Below, piece after piece: positions 24,910 to 33,514 of a stretch of 64,000 nt of DNA. Position 1 is the first letter of the stretch. Every line of letters starts with the position of its first letter. The translations under genes and the position numbers were made by a program. Origin of the DNA: Natrinema ejinorense (GTDB lineage Archaea; Halobacteriota; Halobacteria; Halobacteriales; Natrialbaceae); contig NZ_NXNI01000001.1 of the NCBI RefSeq assembly GCF_002494345.1, positions 3,286,001-3,350,000 of the forward strand. Direction: 5' to 3'. The notes under the pieces were generated by a model. That model was not told the DNA's origin. It made no database searches and saw only the letters and a list, made by a program, of their open reading frames with translations.

Positions 24910-25244
24910 TCTCGACGATAGCCGGACGCGACCACGATCGGGACTCCCATCTCCGCTCTCCATCACACCGGATCGTTTCAACTGCACGGTCCGCTTTCCC
25001 TGGACTTCACGTTCTCCTCCATACGGTTTTCGTTCCACGCGAAATCATCGTTTGGTACCGGTAAGCCGGTTGATCGGGTATCGCGGTGTCGACGAGAAAC
25101 GATGGGGAACCGTCTCTCTCTCGAAGGTTGTCGTACTCCCCGCCCAGTCGGGAAACGCAGTTTCCACGTCGGAGAGCGAGTGGAACCGACCGAGAGCGAG
25201 CAGAGACAGGTGGATTTAAGCGACGCGGACACCACCCCACGAAT
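24910..25244. other. Gap after oapC
   Basis: No gene is recognised in this 335-base gap. It ends with the promoter of the next pair of genes. Reading frames here are short and have no protein-like composition. Confidence 0.4.
25215..25220 (+). promoter_or_regulatory. TATA-like box of the micro-membrane-protein operon
   Basis: TTTAAG lies 24 bases before the ATG at 25245, the leaderless spacing. It makes the small open frame that follows a credible first cistron. Confidence 0.55.
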
Positions 25245-25337
25245 ATGAGTACCGCAACCAAGGTCGTTCTCGCCACGGTCGCCGTATCGGCGTTGCTATC
25301 GATCCTGCTCGTCTTCCAGGGAGCCTTCGCCGCCTAA
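25245..25337 (+). CDS. 30-residue membrane micropeptide
   Basis: ATG...TAA encodes 30 residues: a short polar start (MSTATK) and a single hydrophobic span (VVLATVAVSALLSILLVFQG), ending AFAA. It could be a one-span membrane peptide or resemble a signal sequence without a mature part. Three points support it as a real gene: a TTTAAG box at leaderless distance, a hydrophobic composition unlike the surrounding frames, and a stop that overlaps the next start (TAATG), giving translational coupling to the DUF7089-type gene. Function unknown. Confidence 0.6.
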   Translation: MSTATKVVLATVAVSALLSILLVFQGAFAA

Positions 25338-26119
25338 TGTTTCAGGCTCGAGCGCTTTCGGATCGGGTCGAGGCCGTCCGCGAGACCCGCACGCCCGACG
25401 TGCAGGTTCTCGACTGCGAGCGGGATTTCGAGACGCTGGCCCCCGCACAGGCCGAGGACCTCGGCTTGCTCGTCGATGCACTCGAGCCCGCGAGCTACCC
25501 CGACGCCTGGCTGCCCGACGATGCGCCGACCCTCCTGGCCCGGTATGCGAGTTCGGATTTCACCATCGGGATGCCGGGGGACGGCAGCGTCGTCTGGACC
25601 CGCCAGACCGAGCCGCCGATCGTGCTCGTCAAACCGCGGGTCGAGGGCTCGCCCGAGTCGTTCGTCGACTTCCTGATCGCCGAAGCGCTCGTTCAGGTCG
25701 ACCTCGAGGTGCCCGAACAGTTCATCGGCTTTTTCGAGGAGACGTATCGTGACCTCGATCGCGCGGTCGCGCTCGACCCGAACGGGACGTACCAGGTCGC
25801 GGCGGCGCTGTACGACGGGTGGGTCGGACTCCAGACGCGCGAGGTCTTCGCGGACTGGCACGACGAGCATCCGGAACTCGCCGACGCCTGGCAGGACGCG
25901 GGGACGCGACTCGAGGACCGCGTGTCGGGGCTCCCGCGCGCGGTCGCGCGCGGCGAGACGGATTTCGCGGACGCGACGGAGCTGGCGTGTGCGGCGATCA
26001 AGCACGCGATCGAACTCCCGGCTCCCTTCGCGGCGCTCGATACCGAGGCGTATCTGGACCACGGACCGGAGTATGCGGTCCAGTGGGCCCAGAAGACGTT
26101 CGACTCGCTCGAGGAGTAG
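25337..26119 (+). CDS. Conserved haloarchaeal protein (DUF7089-like)
   Basis: Encodes 260 residues, acidic and soluble, with no signal or membrane span. Segments such as DVQVLDCERDFETLAPAQAEDLG, MPGDGSVVWTRQTEPPIVLVKP, EALVQVDLEVPEQFIGFFEE and YQVAAALYDGWVGLQTREVF look like a conserved haloarchaeal family that I associate with DUF7089. No catalytic motif is apparent. It is the second gene of the coupled pair with the 30-residue membrane peptide, so the two may act together, perhaps near the membrane. Confidence 0.7.
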   Translation: MFQARALSDRVEAVRETRTPDVQVLDCERDFETLAPAQAEDLGLLVDALEPASYPDAWLPDDAPTLLARYASSDFTIGMPGDGSVVWTRQTEPPIVLVKPRVEGSPESFVDFLIAEALVQVDLEVPEQFIGFFEETYRDLDRAVALDPNGTYQVAAALYDGWVGLQTREVFADWHDEHPELADAWQDAGTRLEDRVSGLPRAVARGETDFADATELACAAIKHAIELPAPFAALDTEAYLDHGPEYAVQWAQKTFDSLEE

Positions 26120-26715
26120 CGACGTCGCCCCATCGGTTCGACTCGAGTCCCCGCGGCTTCGAGTGTTCGTAGCCTCGAATCCCGTCTGTTGGGTCGATAT
26201 CCGTCTGTTGGGTCGATATCCGTCTGTTGGGTCGATATCCGTCTGTCGAGTCGGTGTCCGTCTATCGAATCGGTCCCTGTGTCGTGAATAGCAAGGAACA
26301 ACACGGTGAGCGTCCTGTTCTGGCTGGCAACGGGGACGTTCCACGTCCTCCCCAGCCGATTCGTTCGCGACTCGAGGGGTTCACGTCGTTCACCCCGCTC
26401 GTCGCTCACTCATCCCTCGCGTGCGTTCGACCGACAGTTCGCCATCCTCTCGCGGTTCCCTCCGGTCACCGCTCGCTTCCGTCGGCCCTCACTTCGTTCG
26501 GGCCTCCCTGTGGCTCACTGTCGGTCAGCACGCGCCACCGCAGACGGTCGTTCAGTATGCGCTTCTGTGAGTTTCCGGTAGGTGCTCCGGGTATCTGGGG
26601 AGGACCTGTAGCGGTGCTCCGGGCAGGTTCGTTACCGCTGTTTTGAGTAGTTCCGGTACCCTGTACGGTTCTCTCTTGGCGCTCTTCGTGGGTAACCCGA
26701 ACGTCGTGGTGGCGC
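26120..26715. other. Gap with tandem repeats, no gene
   Basis: The first part holds the 19-bp repeats (26181-26275). The rest has segments rich in short imperfect self-complementary words (for example CGCTCGTCGCTCAC and CACTTCGTTCGGGC) but no credible coding frame. It may be decayed mobile DNA, but nothing diagnostic was seen. Confidence 0.45.
26181..26275 (+). repeat. Five 19-bp tandem repeats
   Basis: Five consecutive units of 19 bases. The first three are nearly identical (CCGTCTGTTGGGTCGATA core), and the last two diverge (CCGTCTGTCGAGTCGGTG and CCGTCTATCGAATCGGTC). There are no spacers, so it is not a CRISPR array. It lies just downstream of the DUF7089-like gene. Confidence 0.85.
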
Positions 26716-27294
26716 TCAGAACTCGGCGTCGACGCTGCCGTCCTCGTCGAGGTCGATGATCCCGTCGAACAGGGCACGGAACTCGTCGACGAGCGCTTCG
26801 TCGTGGGGTTCCTCCGAGAGATGAAAGAGACCGACGGCGTCGTGTTCTACGAGCAACTCGAGGATCCGCTCGACGGCCTCGAGGGCCTGCTCGTCGCCGG
26901 CGTAGTAGGCGAGTTCGGTGACGGAGTCGAAGCTGATGCGGAGTTTGCCGTCGTGGTCGGCGAGGAAGCCATCGATGTGGTCGACGATGCCGTCGACGTC
27001 GTCGGGGGCGGCGACGTAGTGGACGGTATCCGAGGAGCGCCGGGAGTAGCCGCGTTCGATGCTCAGCGTATCCAGGATTTCGGCACGCTCTTCGTCGACG
27101 TCGTAGTACTCGAGTTTCTGTCTGACTTCGCGGGCGGTGGTTCGCGTCGAGACGACGAGGAAGTTGTCAGTGTCCGTTTTGAGGAAATCGGTATCGATAC
27201 GGTCGGTTTCGCCGGTGCTCGGATGTAAGAGGAGGACGCCGGTCCCACCCGGTACCGTCTCCGGTGTGCCGTCTATTTCAAGCGCATACTCCAT
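26716..27294 (-). CDS. Conserved haloarchaeal protein (DUF7090-like, RecA-fold related)
   Basis: Encodes 192 residues. GGTGVLLLHPSTGETDRIDTDFL near residue 15 occupies the place where RecA-like proteins have their P-loop, but the GxxGxGK(T/S) pattern is lost. LVVSTRTTAREVRQKLEYYDVD and KLRISFDSVTELAYYAGDEQ (Walker B-like SFDSV) resemble the KaiC-type core. This suits the haloarchaeal DUF7090 group, probably an inactive or divergent RecA-type protein. The start MEYALEIDG ends at 27294. It is divergent from the methyltransferase region. Confidence 0.7.
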   Translation of the reverse strand: MEYALEIDGTPETVPGGTGVLLLHPSTGETDRIDTDFLKTDTDNFLVVSTRTTAREVRQKLEYYDVDEERAEILDTLSIERGYSRRSSDTVHYVAAPDDVDGIVDHIDGFLADHDGKLRISFDSVTELAYYAGDEQALEAVERILELLVEHDAVGLFHLSEEPHDEALVDEFRALFDGIIDLDEDGSVDAEF

Positions 27295-27480
27295 AGTGGC
27301 GTGAACAACTTTCGGCACTCCCTTAAGCGTGCGGATGTCTCTCCTGTCGGGGAGTTAGTTCCGGAACGGAAGGAAGGGTCTGGCAAACTGGCGAGGGTGG
27401 GACAGTACGACTCACCGAGCGTCGAACGAAATCCGGATGCCCACGGATTTCGGTCACCGACGACCCTTCACTCTCAATTA

Positions 27481-27496
27481 TTTAGGCAAGCCTAAA
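27481..27496. promoter_or_regulatory. DtxR/IdeR-like iron-box palindrome
   Basis: TTTAGGCAAGCCTAAA is a perfect 16-base palindrome with TTAGGC half sites, the form bound by metal-dependent DtxR-family repressors (SirR/Idr in haloarchaea). An AT-rich ATTATT precedes it. It lies 187 bases from the divergent DUF7090-like start and 241 bases before the methyltransferase start, which is far for a direct promoter block, so the controlled gene is unclear. Confidence 0.55.
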
Positions 27497-27706
27497 GAAA
27501 CTGTCGGTGGTTCTCGGTCCCGTGAGAACGGTGAGCATCCCCCGACCAGCGTCCCCGAAACGAGGAGTTCGACTCGCGAGGTCGGCTCGTGATACGCGCG
27601 TTACGCTATCCGTGGGCCCTGTACACCAGCATGGGTCAGTGTGACGTGTCATCTCTGGACACTAATCTCGGGGATCGAACCCGACGACTGTGTGGATGCG
27701 AACGCG

Positions 27707-27712
27707 TTTAGG
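27707..27712 (+). promoter_or_regulatory. TATA-like box of the methyltransferase gene
   Basis: TTTAGG lies 24 bases before the ATG at 27737, the same spacing as the other leaderless promoters in this window, and supports that start over an upstream in-frame ATG. Confidence 0.45.
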
Positions 27713-27736
27713 CCCACGGAACCCACAATCCGTCAT

Positions 27737-28417
27737 ATGAGCGTACGCGAGGAGTTCGACGACTGGGCGACGAGCGGCCGCGATAAGGGTATGGAGGACC
27801 GCCACTGGCACACCGCGAAGCACGCCCTCGCGCGGATGCCGGTCGAAGCCGGCGACACCGTTCTCGATCTCGGTTGTGGCAGCGGTTACGCCGGGCGAGC
27901 GCTTCGTGACACGAAAGCCGCCGGCCGGGTGTATGGTCTCGATGGGTCACCCGAGATGGCCCGCAACGCGGCGGGGTATACCGACGACGAGGCCGTCGGC
28001 TACGTCGTCGGGGACTTCGACGACCTCCCCTTTGCCGACGACTCGATCGATCACGTCTGGTCGATGGAGGCGTTCTACTATGCGGCTGATCCCCACCACA
28101 CGCTCGAGGAGATCGCACGGATCCTCCGACCCGGCGGCACCGTCTACTGTGCGGTCAACTACTACGAGGAGAACGTCCACTCCCACGAGTGGCAGGAGTT
28201 CATCACCGTCGAGATGACACGCTGGGACCGCCAGCAGTATCGCGAGGCCTTCCGCGAAGCGGGGCTGTCCGTCGCCGAACAGGACACCATTCCCGACCGC
28301 GAGATCACGATTCCCAGCGAGGCGGAGTTCCCGACCGACGACTGGGACAGCCGCGAGGAGATGGTCGAGCGCTACCGCGAGTTCGGCACGCTGCTTACCG
28401 TCGGCGTTGCCCCCTGA
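27737..28417 (+). CDS. Class I SAM-dependent methyltransferase
   Basis: Encodes 226 residues. SAM-binding motif I is VLDLGCGSGYAGRALRDT near residue 43, followed by VYGLDGSPEMARNAAG (motif II acidic residue), VGDFDDLPFADDSIDHVWSM and IARILRPGGTVYCAVNYYEEN. This is the pattern of UbiE/BioC-like small-molecule methyltransferases (Methyltransf_11). No substrate domain or pathway neighbour is present, so the substrate is unknown. Confidence 0.9.
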   Translation: MSVREEFDDWATSGRDKGMEDRHWHTAKHALARMPVEAGDTVLDLGCGSGYAGRALRDTKAAGRVYGLDGSPEMARNAAGYTDDEAVGYVVGDFDDLPFADDSIDHVWSMEAFYYAADPHHTLEEIARILRPGGTVYCAVNYYEENVHSHEWQEFITVEMTRWDRQQYREAFREAGLSVAEQDTIPDREITIPSEAEFPTDDWDSREEMVERYREFGTLLTVGVAP

Positions 28418-28649
28418 CACCGCACGATCCCTTTCCCGTGGCGAATCGCCGATCGGAACCCCCTGGTTTCCACTCGAGGTGCGAGACCGATGGACACAGG
28501 CCGTCAGGCGCCAGCTGACTCGAGTCGAAACCAACCTCTCCCCCGGTTGGAAACGCGACGGACGTGATCGGTCACCGTTATCGAGGTGGAGGCTCCGTTC
28601 TCACGGAGCGCGGGGCCCGTTGCCCCCGAGCGAAGTCGGGTGGGGTCGC

Positions 28650-29225
28650 TTACTCGTCCCGTTCGCCGGCCGGAACCGTCACGTCGAGCCAGTTCTCCTC
28701 GGGCGGGAGCGGGCAGTCGAACGTCTCGCTGTAGGCACAGAACGGGGAGTACGCCAGATTGAAGTCCACGACGAGCTCGTCGCCGTCCTCGAGATCCCGC
28801 TCCGGCTCGAGTTCCATGTATCGACCGCCCTGGTAGCTCTGCTGGCCCGTCGTCTTGTCCCGGAACGGGACGAACAGCGGCTGTTCGTTCGGGCTCTCCT
28901 GTCGGTAGGCCGCGAGTTCGAAGGTGCCGTCTTCCAGGGCGTCGTCCTCGCGGTCGAGCTCGAACGCCAGCGTCGCGACGCGGAGATAGCGCATCTCTCG
29001 GCCTGCGGTGGTGTCCATCAGGACGACTTCGGGATCGTCGTGGACCGTCGCCGTCGCGGTCACGCGGTAGGTCGGATCCGGGTCGAAGTACTCGAGCCCC
29101 TCGAAGTCCTCGCGCTCTTCGGGCGGGATCGGCGACTGCGGGTGATCGGCGAAGAACTCGTCTTTCTCGGCGCGTTTCGACTCGAGTTCCTCGCGCCAGC
29201 GGTCGACGTCGATGGCATCGCTCAT
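28650..29225 (-). CDS. DUF1684 domain protein
   Basis: Encodes 191 residues. The family fingerprint is at the C-terminus: NLAYSPFCAYSETFDCPLPPEENWL, the conserved NPxCxY...CPxPPxxN segment of DUF1684. Earlier conserved segments are FVPFRDKTTGQQSYQGGRYM and EKDEFFADHPQSPIPPEER. No signal peptide is seen. DUF1684 proteins occur in bacteria and haloarchaea and their biochemical role is unknown. The gene converges on the methyltransferase gene across a 232-base gap that holds no recognised feature. Confidence 0.88.
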   Translation of the reverse strand: MSDAIDVDRWREELESKRAEKDEFFADHPQSPIPPEEREDFEGLEYFDPDPTYRVTATATVHDDPEVVLMDTTAGREMRYLRVATLAFELDREDDALEDGTFELAAYRQESPNEQPLFVPFRDKTTGQQSYQGGRYMELEPERDLEDGDELVVDFNLAYSPFCAYSETFDCPLPPEENWLDVTVPAGERDE

Positions 29226-29393
29226 AGTCGGAGTAGTCGACGGATCCGGGAAGGCGTTGCGTTTCCGTCCAGTCCGTCTCGGGAAACCGGTGTGTACACC
29301 GCAAAAACGCTTACCGGACGGTCAAACCACAGGACGATCGACTGAGAGTCGAATCGGTGGGTGGCAATCGTCGGTGCCGGGTCGAACGTGGCG

Positions 29394-29663
29394 TTACTCT
29401 TCGATCGTGAGCACGCCGTTTCGAGCGGAGACGTCGCTTGCCTCGGGCGGCAACTCGAACTCGAACTGATCGTCGTCTGCTACGATGATCGCAGTCGAGC
29501 CCACGACGTCGACCGAAATGTCGGCTGCCGTGTTACCGAAATCGACGACGATAACGCTGCCGGTGTCGTATTCGAACGTGCGAACGACGGCGTCTCGATC
29601 GACGTTCTCGAGTGAGCGAGGGACTTTCACACACGTCCGTAGGGACTCAGCTAAGTAAAGCAT
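29394..29663 (-). CDS. Small haloarchaeal protein, DUF7127-like (Hsp20-like fold)
   Basis: Encodes 89 residues from the ATG ending at 29663, or 100 from an in-frame ATG 33 bases upstream. VVRTFEYDTGSVIVVDFGNT, ISVDVVGSTAIIVADDDQFEFELP and a final NGVLTIEE give a beta-sandwich pattern like a reduced alpha-crystallin domain, and resemble haloarchaeal DUF7127 proteins. The N-terminal ~20 residues are less conserved. It may be a chaperone-like protein; this is inferred only from fold resemblance. Confidence 0.7.
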   Translation of the reverse strand: MLYLAESLRTCVKVPRSLENVDRDAVVRTFEYDTGSVIVVDFGNTAADISVDVVGSTAIIVADDDQFEFELPPEASDVSARNGVLTIEE

Positions 29664-29860
29664 CACGCCGGCAGCAATCGACGGGACGACAGTCATAAAC
29701 GGAGATTCGTTCGTCCCCGTTCCATCACCGTCTATCGGCTCGAGTCGTGACGAAGCGCGTCGCGGGTCTCTCCCGAGAGACTCGTCTCGACGCCCGAATC
29801 CCGACCTTTATGACTCGAGGCGGGGCCACTCCAGTCCGTCAACGCTATGACTGACCGACG

Positions 29861-32251
29861 ATGAGTACTGGCAGCATGACGGACTGGCGGACAGTGTTCG
29901 GCCACGAGCAGCCCTACGAGCCGCAGGTCGACGGCATCGAGACGGCCATCGACACCGGGCAGGAAGGCGGCTACACCGTCATCGAGGGTGCCTGTGGCAC
30001 CGGAAAGACGATGATCGCGCTTACGGCGGGGATCGACCTCGTGCGCGATCCCGACACTGACTACGAACGCGTGCTCGTGCTCACGAGCGTCAAACAGCAA
30101 CTGCGCCAGTTCGAAGCGGACCTCGAGACGATCAACGAGACCCTCCCCGCCGACTGGGACCCGGTTTCGGGACTCACGCTCGTCGGGAAGGCCGACGTCT
30201 GTCCGTACAACCGTGAGAACGCGGCGGGGATCGACGACGCCAACGTCTACGATCGCTGCGAGACCCTGCGGGATCGCACCCGCGACCTCACCGGCGAGGG
30301 CGGCGACACGACGGCCAAAAACCTGGCCGCTCGGGCCCGAAGCCAGCAGATCGGGCTGGCCGACAGCGGCAGCCAGTCGAAAAACACGTTCCTCGAGACC
30401 GCGGGCGAACCCACGCCCTACCCGCCCGAGCTTCCCGAGTACGGTGAGGGTGGTCCCGTCGGAGCCGAAACGGAGTACTGCCCGTTCTACGCGCAGTACC
30501 TCGAGGACTTGCCCGACGACGAGGAGAACGGATCGGCCGCAGAAGCAGTTCCCTACGATTTCACCGACGCCGGCATGGTCACGCCCGAGGACCTGGTCGC
30601 CCGGTCGGTCACACACGGCACCTGTCCCCACTCCGTGATGGGGGCCGCCCTCGGCGAGGTCGAGGTCGTGATCGGGAACTACTACCACGCCTTCGATCCG
30701 CGGACGGTCGGCTCCTTTACCGGCGCGCTACTCGACGAGTCGACCTTCGTCGTCTGCGACGAAGCCCACATGCTCGAGCCGCGCGTCCGCGATCTGGTCA
30801 GCGACGGGGTCGCCGACAGCACGCTCCGGGACGCCGAAACCGAACTTTCGCGGGTCATCCAGCCGATCAAGTTCGAACGCGAGGGGCGGCAGGCCGAAGG
30901 CGGTTCCAAGACCGCCGACGCCGACCTCGTCCGCGGAGAGCTGAACGATAGCGACGTCTCGTTCGAGGAACTCAATCGAACGCTCGAGTTCGTCCGGGAC
31001 CTCCGGGAGGAACTCGACCGCCGGGTCAGGACCCACCTCGACCGGAACTACCGGGGCTGGCAATCGAATCTGAACGACCTTCACGACGAGGAGATCCCGC
31101 TCCGCGACCCGGGTGAGCCCGCCGAGGACGAACTCTCGGAGTGGGCCAGGGAGGCGGGCTACGGCGACGCCGACTGGGTCCGCGCCGAGGCCGTCGGCGC
31201 GATCGTCGAACGAGTCCTGAACGAGGCCGAAGACGAGGACCGAACCCGCGCCGCACCCGCCGTCGGGCGCGTGCTCGGGGAGTGGTATCGCCGCGGCCAC
31301 ACCGACTACTTCCGGGAGATCGAACTCGAGCGCACCTGGGATGACACTGAACCAGCGGACTCGTGGCGGCGGGCCTACAACGCCCGACTCGCCTTGCACA
31401 ACTGCGTCCCGAGCGACGCGATCGGCGACCGCCTCGGGCACTTCGGCGGCGGAATACTCATGAGCGCGACCCTCGAGCCGATGGACGCGTTCACGGAAGT
31501 CACGGGGCTCCAGTACCTCGCACGCGAGGAGGACCGACCGGTCGTCGAGCGCCGGTACGGCCTGCACTTCCCCGCGGAGAACCGCGAGAGCTTCGCGGTC
31601 GCCGCGCCGAAGTATACCTACGACAATCGCGGCAGCCCGGGAGAAGACAATCCGACGCGCCGATCCTACGCCGACGCGATCGGGAAGGTCGCCCGCCTCC
31701 CCGGCAACGTCCTCGTCGGGATGCCCAGTTACGCCGAAGCCGAGTGGACCGCCGGCGTCCTCGAGGACCGAGTCGAGAAGCCGGTTCTGCTCGATGCCGC
31801 GAGCGACGACGAGACGACCCAGTCGCTCAAAGACGAGTTCTTCGCGGGCGAGGGGAAGGTACTCGTCACGAGCCTCCGGGGTACGCTGACCGAGGGCGTC
31901 GACTACAGCGGCGACCGCCTCGCCGCGGCGGTCGTCTGTGGCGTCCCGATCGTCAACACGTCGAGCCCGCGGACGAAAGCCGTCCGCCGGGCCTACGACG
32001 ACGAGTTCGGCGACGGCTTCACGTACGCGCTGACGATTCCCGCAGTCCGGAAGGCCCGGCAGGCGATCGGCCGCGTCATCCGCAGCCCCGAGGACGTCGG
32101 CGTTCGCGTCCTGCTCGACGAGCGCTACGCCCGCGACAGTTGGGACTCCGTTCGGCCCTACCTCCCCGACGACGGCGAGTTCCAGACGGTGAGCCCGGAC
32201 ATGCTCGACGTGGGCCTCGAGCGGTTCAGGGGGCGGCTCAGTTCACGGTAA
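29861..32251 (+). CDS. XPD/DinG-type superfamily 2 DNA helicase
   Basis: Encodes 796 residues. Motif I is VIEGACGTGKTMIALTAG near residue 44, and motif II is VVCDEAHMLEPRVRDLV (DEAH). Between them lie cysteines in VCPYNREN, YDRCETL, EYCPFYAQ and GTCPHSVM, placed as in XPD-family iron-sulfur clusters. The C-terminal half has LMSATLEPMDAF, VTSLRGTLTEGVDYSGDRL and the motif VI region QAIGRVIRSPEDVGVRVLLDERY. It should unwind DNA 5' to 3' with ATP, in repair or recombination. It is longer than single-copy archaeal XPD and may be a haloarchaeal paralogue. MTDWRTVFGH five codons in is an alternative start. Confidence 0.92.
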   Translation: MSTGSMTDWRTVFGHEQPYEPQVDGIETAIDTGQEGGYTVIEGACGTGKTMIALTAGIDLVRDPDTDYERVLVLTSVKQQLRQFEADLETINETLPADWDPVSGLTLVGKADVCPYNRENAAGIDDANVYDRCETLRDRTRDLTGEGGDTTAKNLAARARSQQIGLADSGSQSKNTFLETAGEPTPYPPELPEYGEGGPVGAETEYCPFYAQYLEDLPDDEENGSAAEAVPYDFTDAGMVTPEDLVARSVTHGTCPHSVMGAALGEVEVVIGNYYHAFDPRTVGSFTGALLDESTFVVCDEAHMLEPRVRDLVSDGVADSTLRDAETELSRVIQPIKFEREGRQAEGGSKTADADLVRGELNDSDVSFEELNRTLEFVRDLREELDRRVRTHLDRNYRGWQSNLNDLHDEEIPLRDPGEPAEDELSEWAREAGYGDADWVRAEAVGAIVERVLNEAEDEDRTRAAPAVGRVLGEWYRRGHTDYFREIELERTWDDTEPADSWRRAYNARLALHNCVPSDAIGDRLGHFGGGILMSATLEPMDAFTEVTGLQYLAREEDRPVVERRYGLHFPAENRESFAVAAPKYTYDNRGSPGEDNPTRRSYADAIGKVARLPGNVLVGMPSYAEAEWTAGVLEDRVEKPVLLDAASDDETTQSLKDEFFAGEGKVLVTSLRGTLTEGVDYSGDRLAAAVVCGVPIVNTSSPRTKAVRRAYDDEFGDGFTYALTIPAVRKARQAIGRVIRSPEDVGVRVLLDERYARDSWDSVRPYLPDDGEFQTVSPDMLDVGLERFRGRLSSR

Positions 32252-32306
32252 CGGCGAGCGCCCTCGACGTTCGATCTGCAGATCCGGACTCGAGTGGCGT
32301 TCAGTT

Positions 32307-32804
32307 TCAATCGTCGGACCCGGACTCGAGTGGCACGCGGTTCCCGTTCGGATCTCGCTTTCGTTCCGCGAGCACCCGTTCGACGATGTCGCTGCTCGAG
32401 TACACCTCGGTTCCGTCGGGCTCGAGTCCGTTCGCGCGTTCGACGCGGCAGTCGATCCCCCACTCGGCGAGCAGCCGTTCGATTTCGTCGTCGTCGTGGT
32501 GTTGGTCGTGCCCGAGGACGAGCACGTCGGGATCGATCTCGCGGATCGGAACCGAGAAATCCTCCGGGTGGCCGAGTCGGGCGTGATCGACCGCCTCGAG
32601 CCCCGCGACGACGGTGCGTCGCTGTTCGCCCGACAGGACGGGTGCCGGTTTGTGCGTGACGCTCTCCGCACGGGCAACGACGACGTGGAGTTCCTCGCCC
32701 ATCGCGGCGGCCGCCTCGAGGTAGTGGATGTGCCCGGGATGGAGAAGGTCGAAGGTGCCCTGTGCGACGACGCGGGTGGCCTGTGGTGGTGCGCTCTCAG
32801 TCAT
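32307..32804 (-). CDS. ribL: FAD synthetase RibL (cytidylyltransferase family)
   Basis: Encodes 165 residues. The nucleotidyltransferase signature [20 protein letters not shown] (HxGH type) starts near residue 14, and [20 protein letters not shown] closes the active site near the end. [19 protein letters not shown] also fits. Archaeal RibL joins AMP to FMN to give FAD; this group is air-sensitive in methanogens. The start ATG overlaps the TGA of the upstream membrane protein gene (ATGA), so the two are co-transcribed and translationally coupled. It converges on the helicase gene. Confidence 0.88.
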   Translation of the reverse strand: MTESAPPQATRVVAQGTFDLLHPGHIHYLEAAAAMGEELHVVVARAESVTHKPAPVLSGEQRRTVVAGLEAVDHARLGHPEDFSVPIREIDPDVLVLGHDQHHDDDEIERLLAEWGIDCRVERANGLEPDGTEVYSSSDIVERVLAERKRDPNGNRVPLESGSDD

Positions 32805-33127
32805 AGCGATAGTTCGTGACGAACGGTCATGTTCGCCGTTTCTGCGTACAGCGAGTACAACAGGATCCCGAATCCGAGTGCGGTGGCCCCACTCTGGATG
32901 GCGACCCCGAGCCCGACCGGATTGCCGACGCCGAGGCTCCCGCCGAACAGGTGGACGCCCCCGCCGAGGAGCGACCCGGCGACGATGACACCGAAGCCGA
33001 CGGCGACCGCTCGCAGTGCGGTGGCACCGGTTCGTCGGAACGCCCGATAGGCCAGCAGTGCGACTGCACCACCTGTCAGTACCGTCGCCGTGTTCGCGGT
33101 CGCGATGAAGAGCGTGTAGTCGTTCAT
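32801..33127 (-). CDS. Small membrane protein (DUF7521-like)
   Basis: Encodes 108 residues with about three membrane spans: [41 protein letters not shown] and [23 protein letters not shown]. It resembles the haloarchaeal DUF7521 family, of unknown function. It is first in a two-gene unit with ribL, with stop and start overlapping by four bases. A role in flavin supply is possible only by association. Confidence 0.72.
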   Translation of the reverse strand: MNDYTLFIATANTATVLTGGAVALLAYRAFRRTGATALRAVAVGFGVIVAGSLLGGGVHLFGGSLGVGNPVGLGVAIQSGATALGFGILLYSLYAETANMTVRHELSL

Positions 33128-33514
33128 GGCTCGTCTTCGAGTCGATATCCACCGCTCGGTTCGGTGCCCGGAACTCGACGCCGGCCCTCGAGACTCGACC
33201 GCAGTCCCGATCGGGGACGAACTCGAGCGATGGCCGCCTCCGTATGCGTTCGTCCTCGAAGAGCGCACTTGAGTACCGCGTCCAGTTCCCATTGGAAAGG
33301 AATTCTCACGAAGATGTTCACGAAACGGTCGTGCGACTGCCGTCTCGAGGTCTCCCCGAGGACTCGGCCTGCGCTCTCCGTCGATCCCCCGGCTTCAGGT
33401 GGAGACCGGTGCGACGCGTGGGAGCACCGGCACCGCGGCTCTCGATTCCACGGCGGCTGTGGTCCCGAATCGGGGGCTTCAAGCGGGGGGAGTAACGAAC
33501 CCGTACTATCAACC
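33128..33514. other. Divergent intergenic gap before the SLC13-type gene
   Basis: About 390 bases without a convincing gene. Long open frames cross it on the plus strand but have random-looking composition. It must hold the promoters of both the ribL unit and the transporter gene; no clear TATA box at leaderless distance was identified. Confidence 0.4.

Noticed and set aside
26181-26275. Tandem repeats as a CRISPR array
   Set aside because: Units are 19 bases and contiguous, without spacers, and no cas gene is present.
32816-33514. An N-terminal extension of over 230 residues on the SLC13-type transporter
   Set aside because: The extension overlaps ribL and its membrane partner on the other strand and has random-looking composition; the conserved protein starts near 33515.
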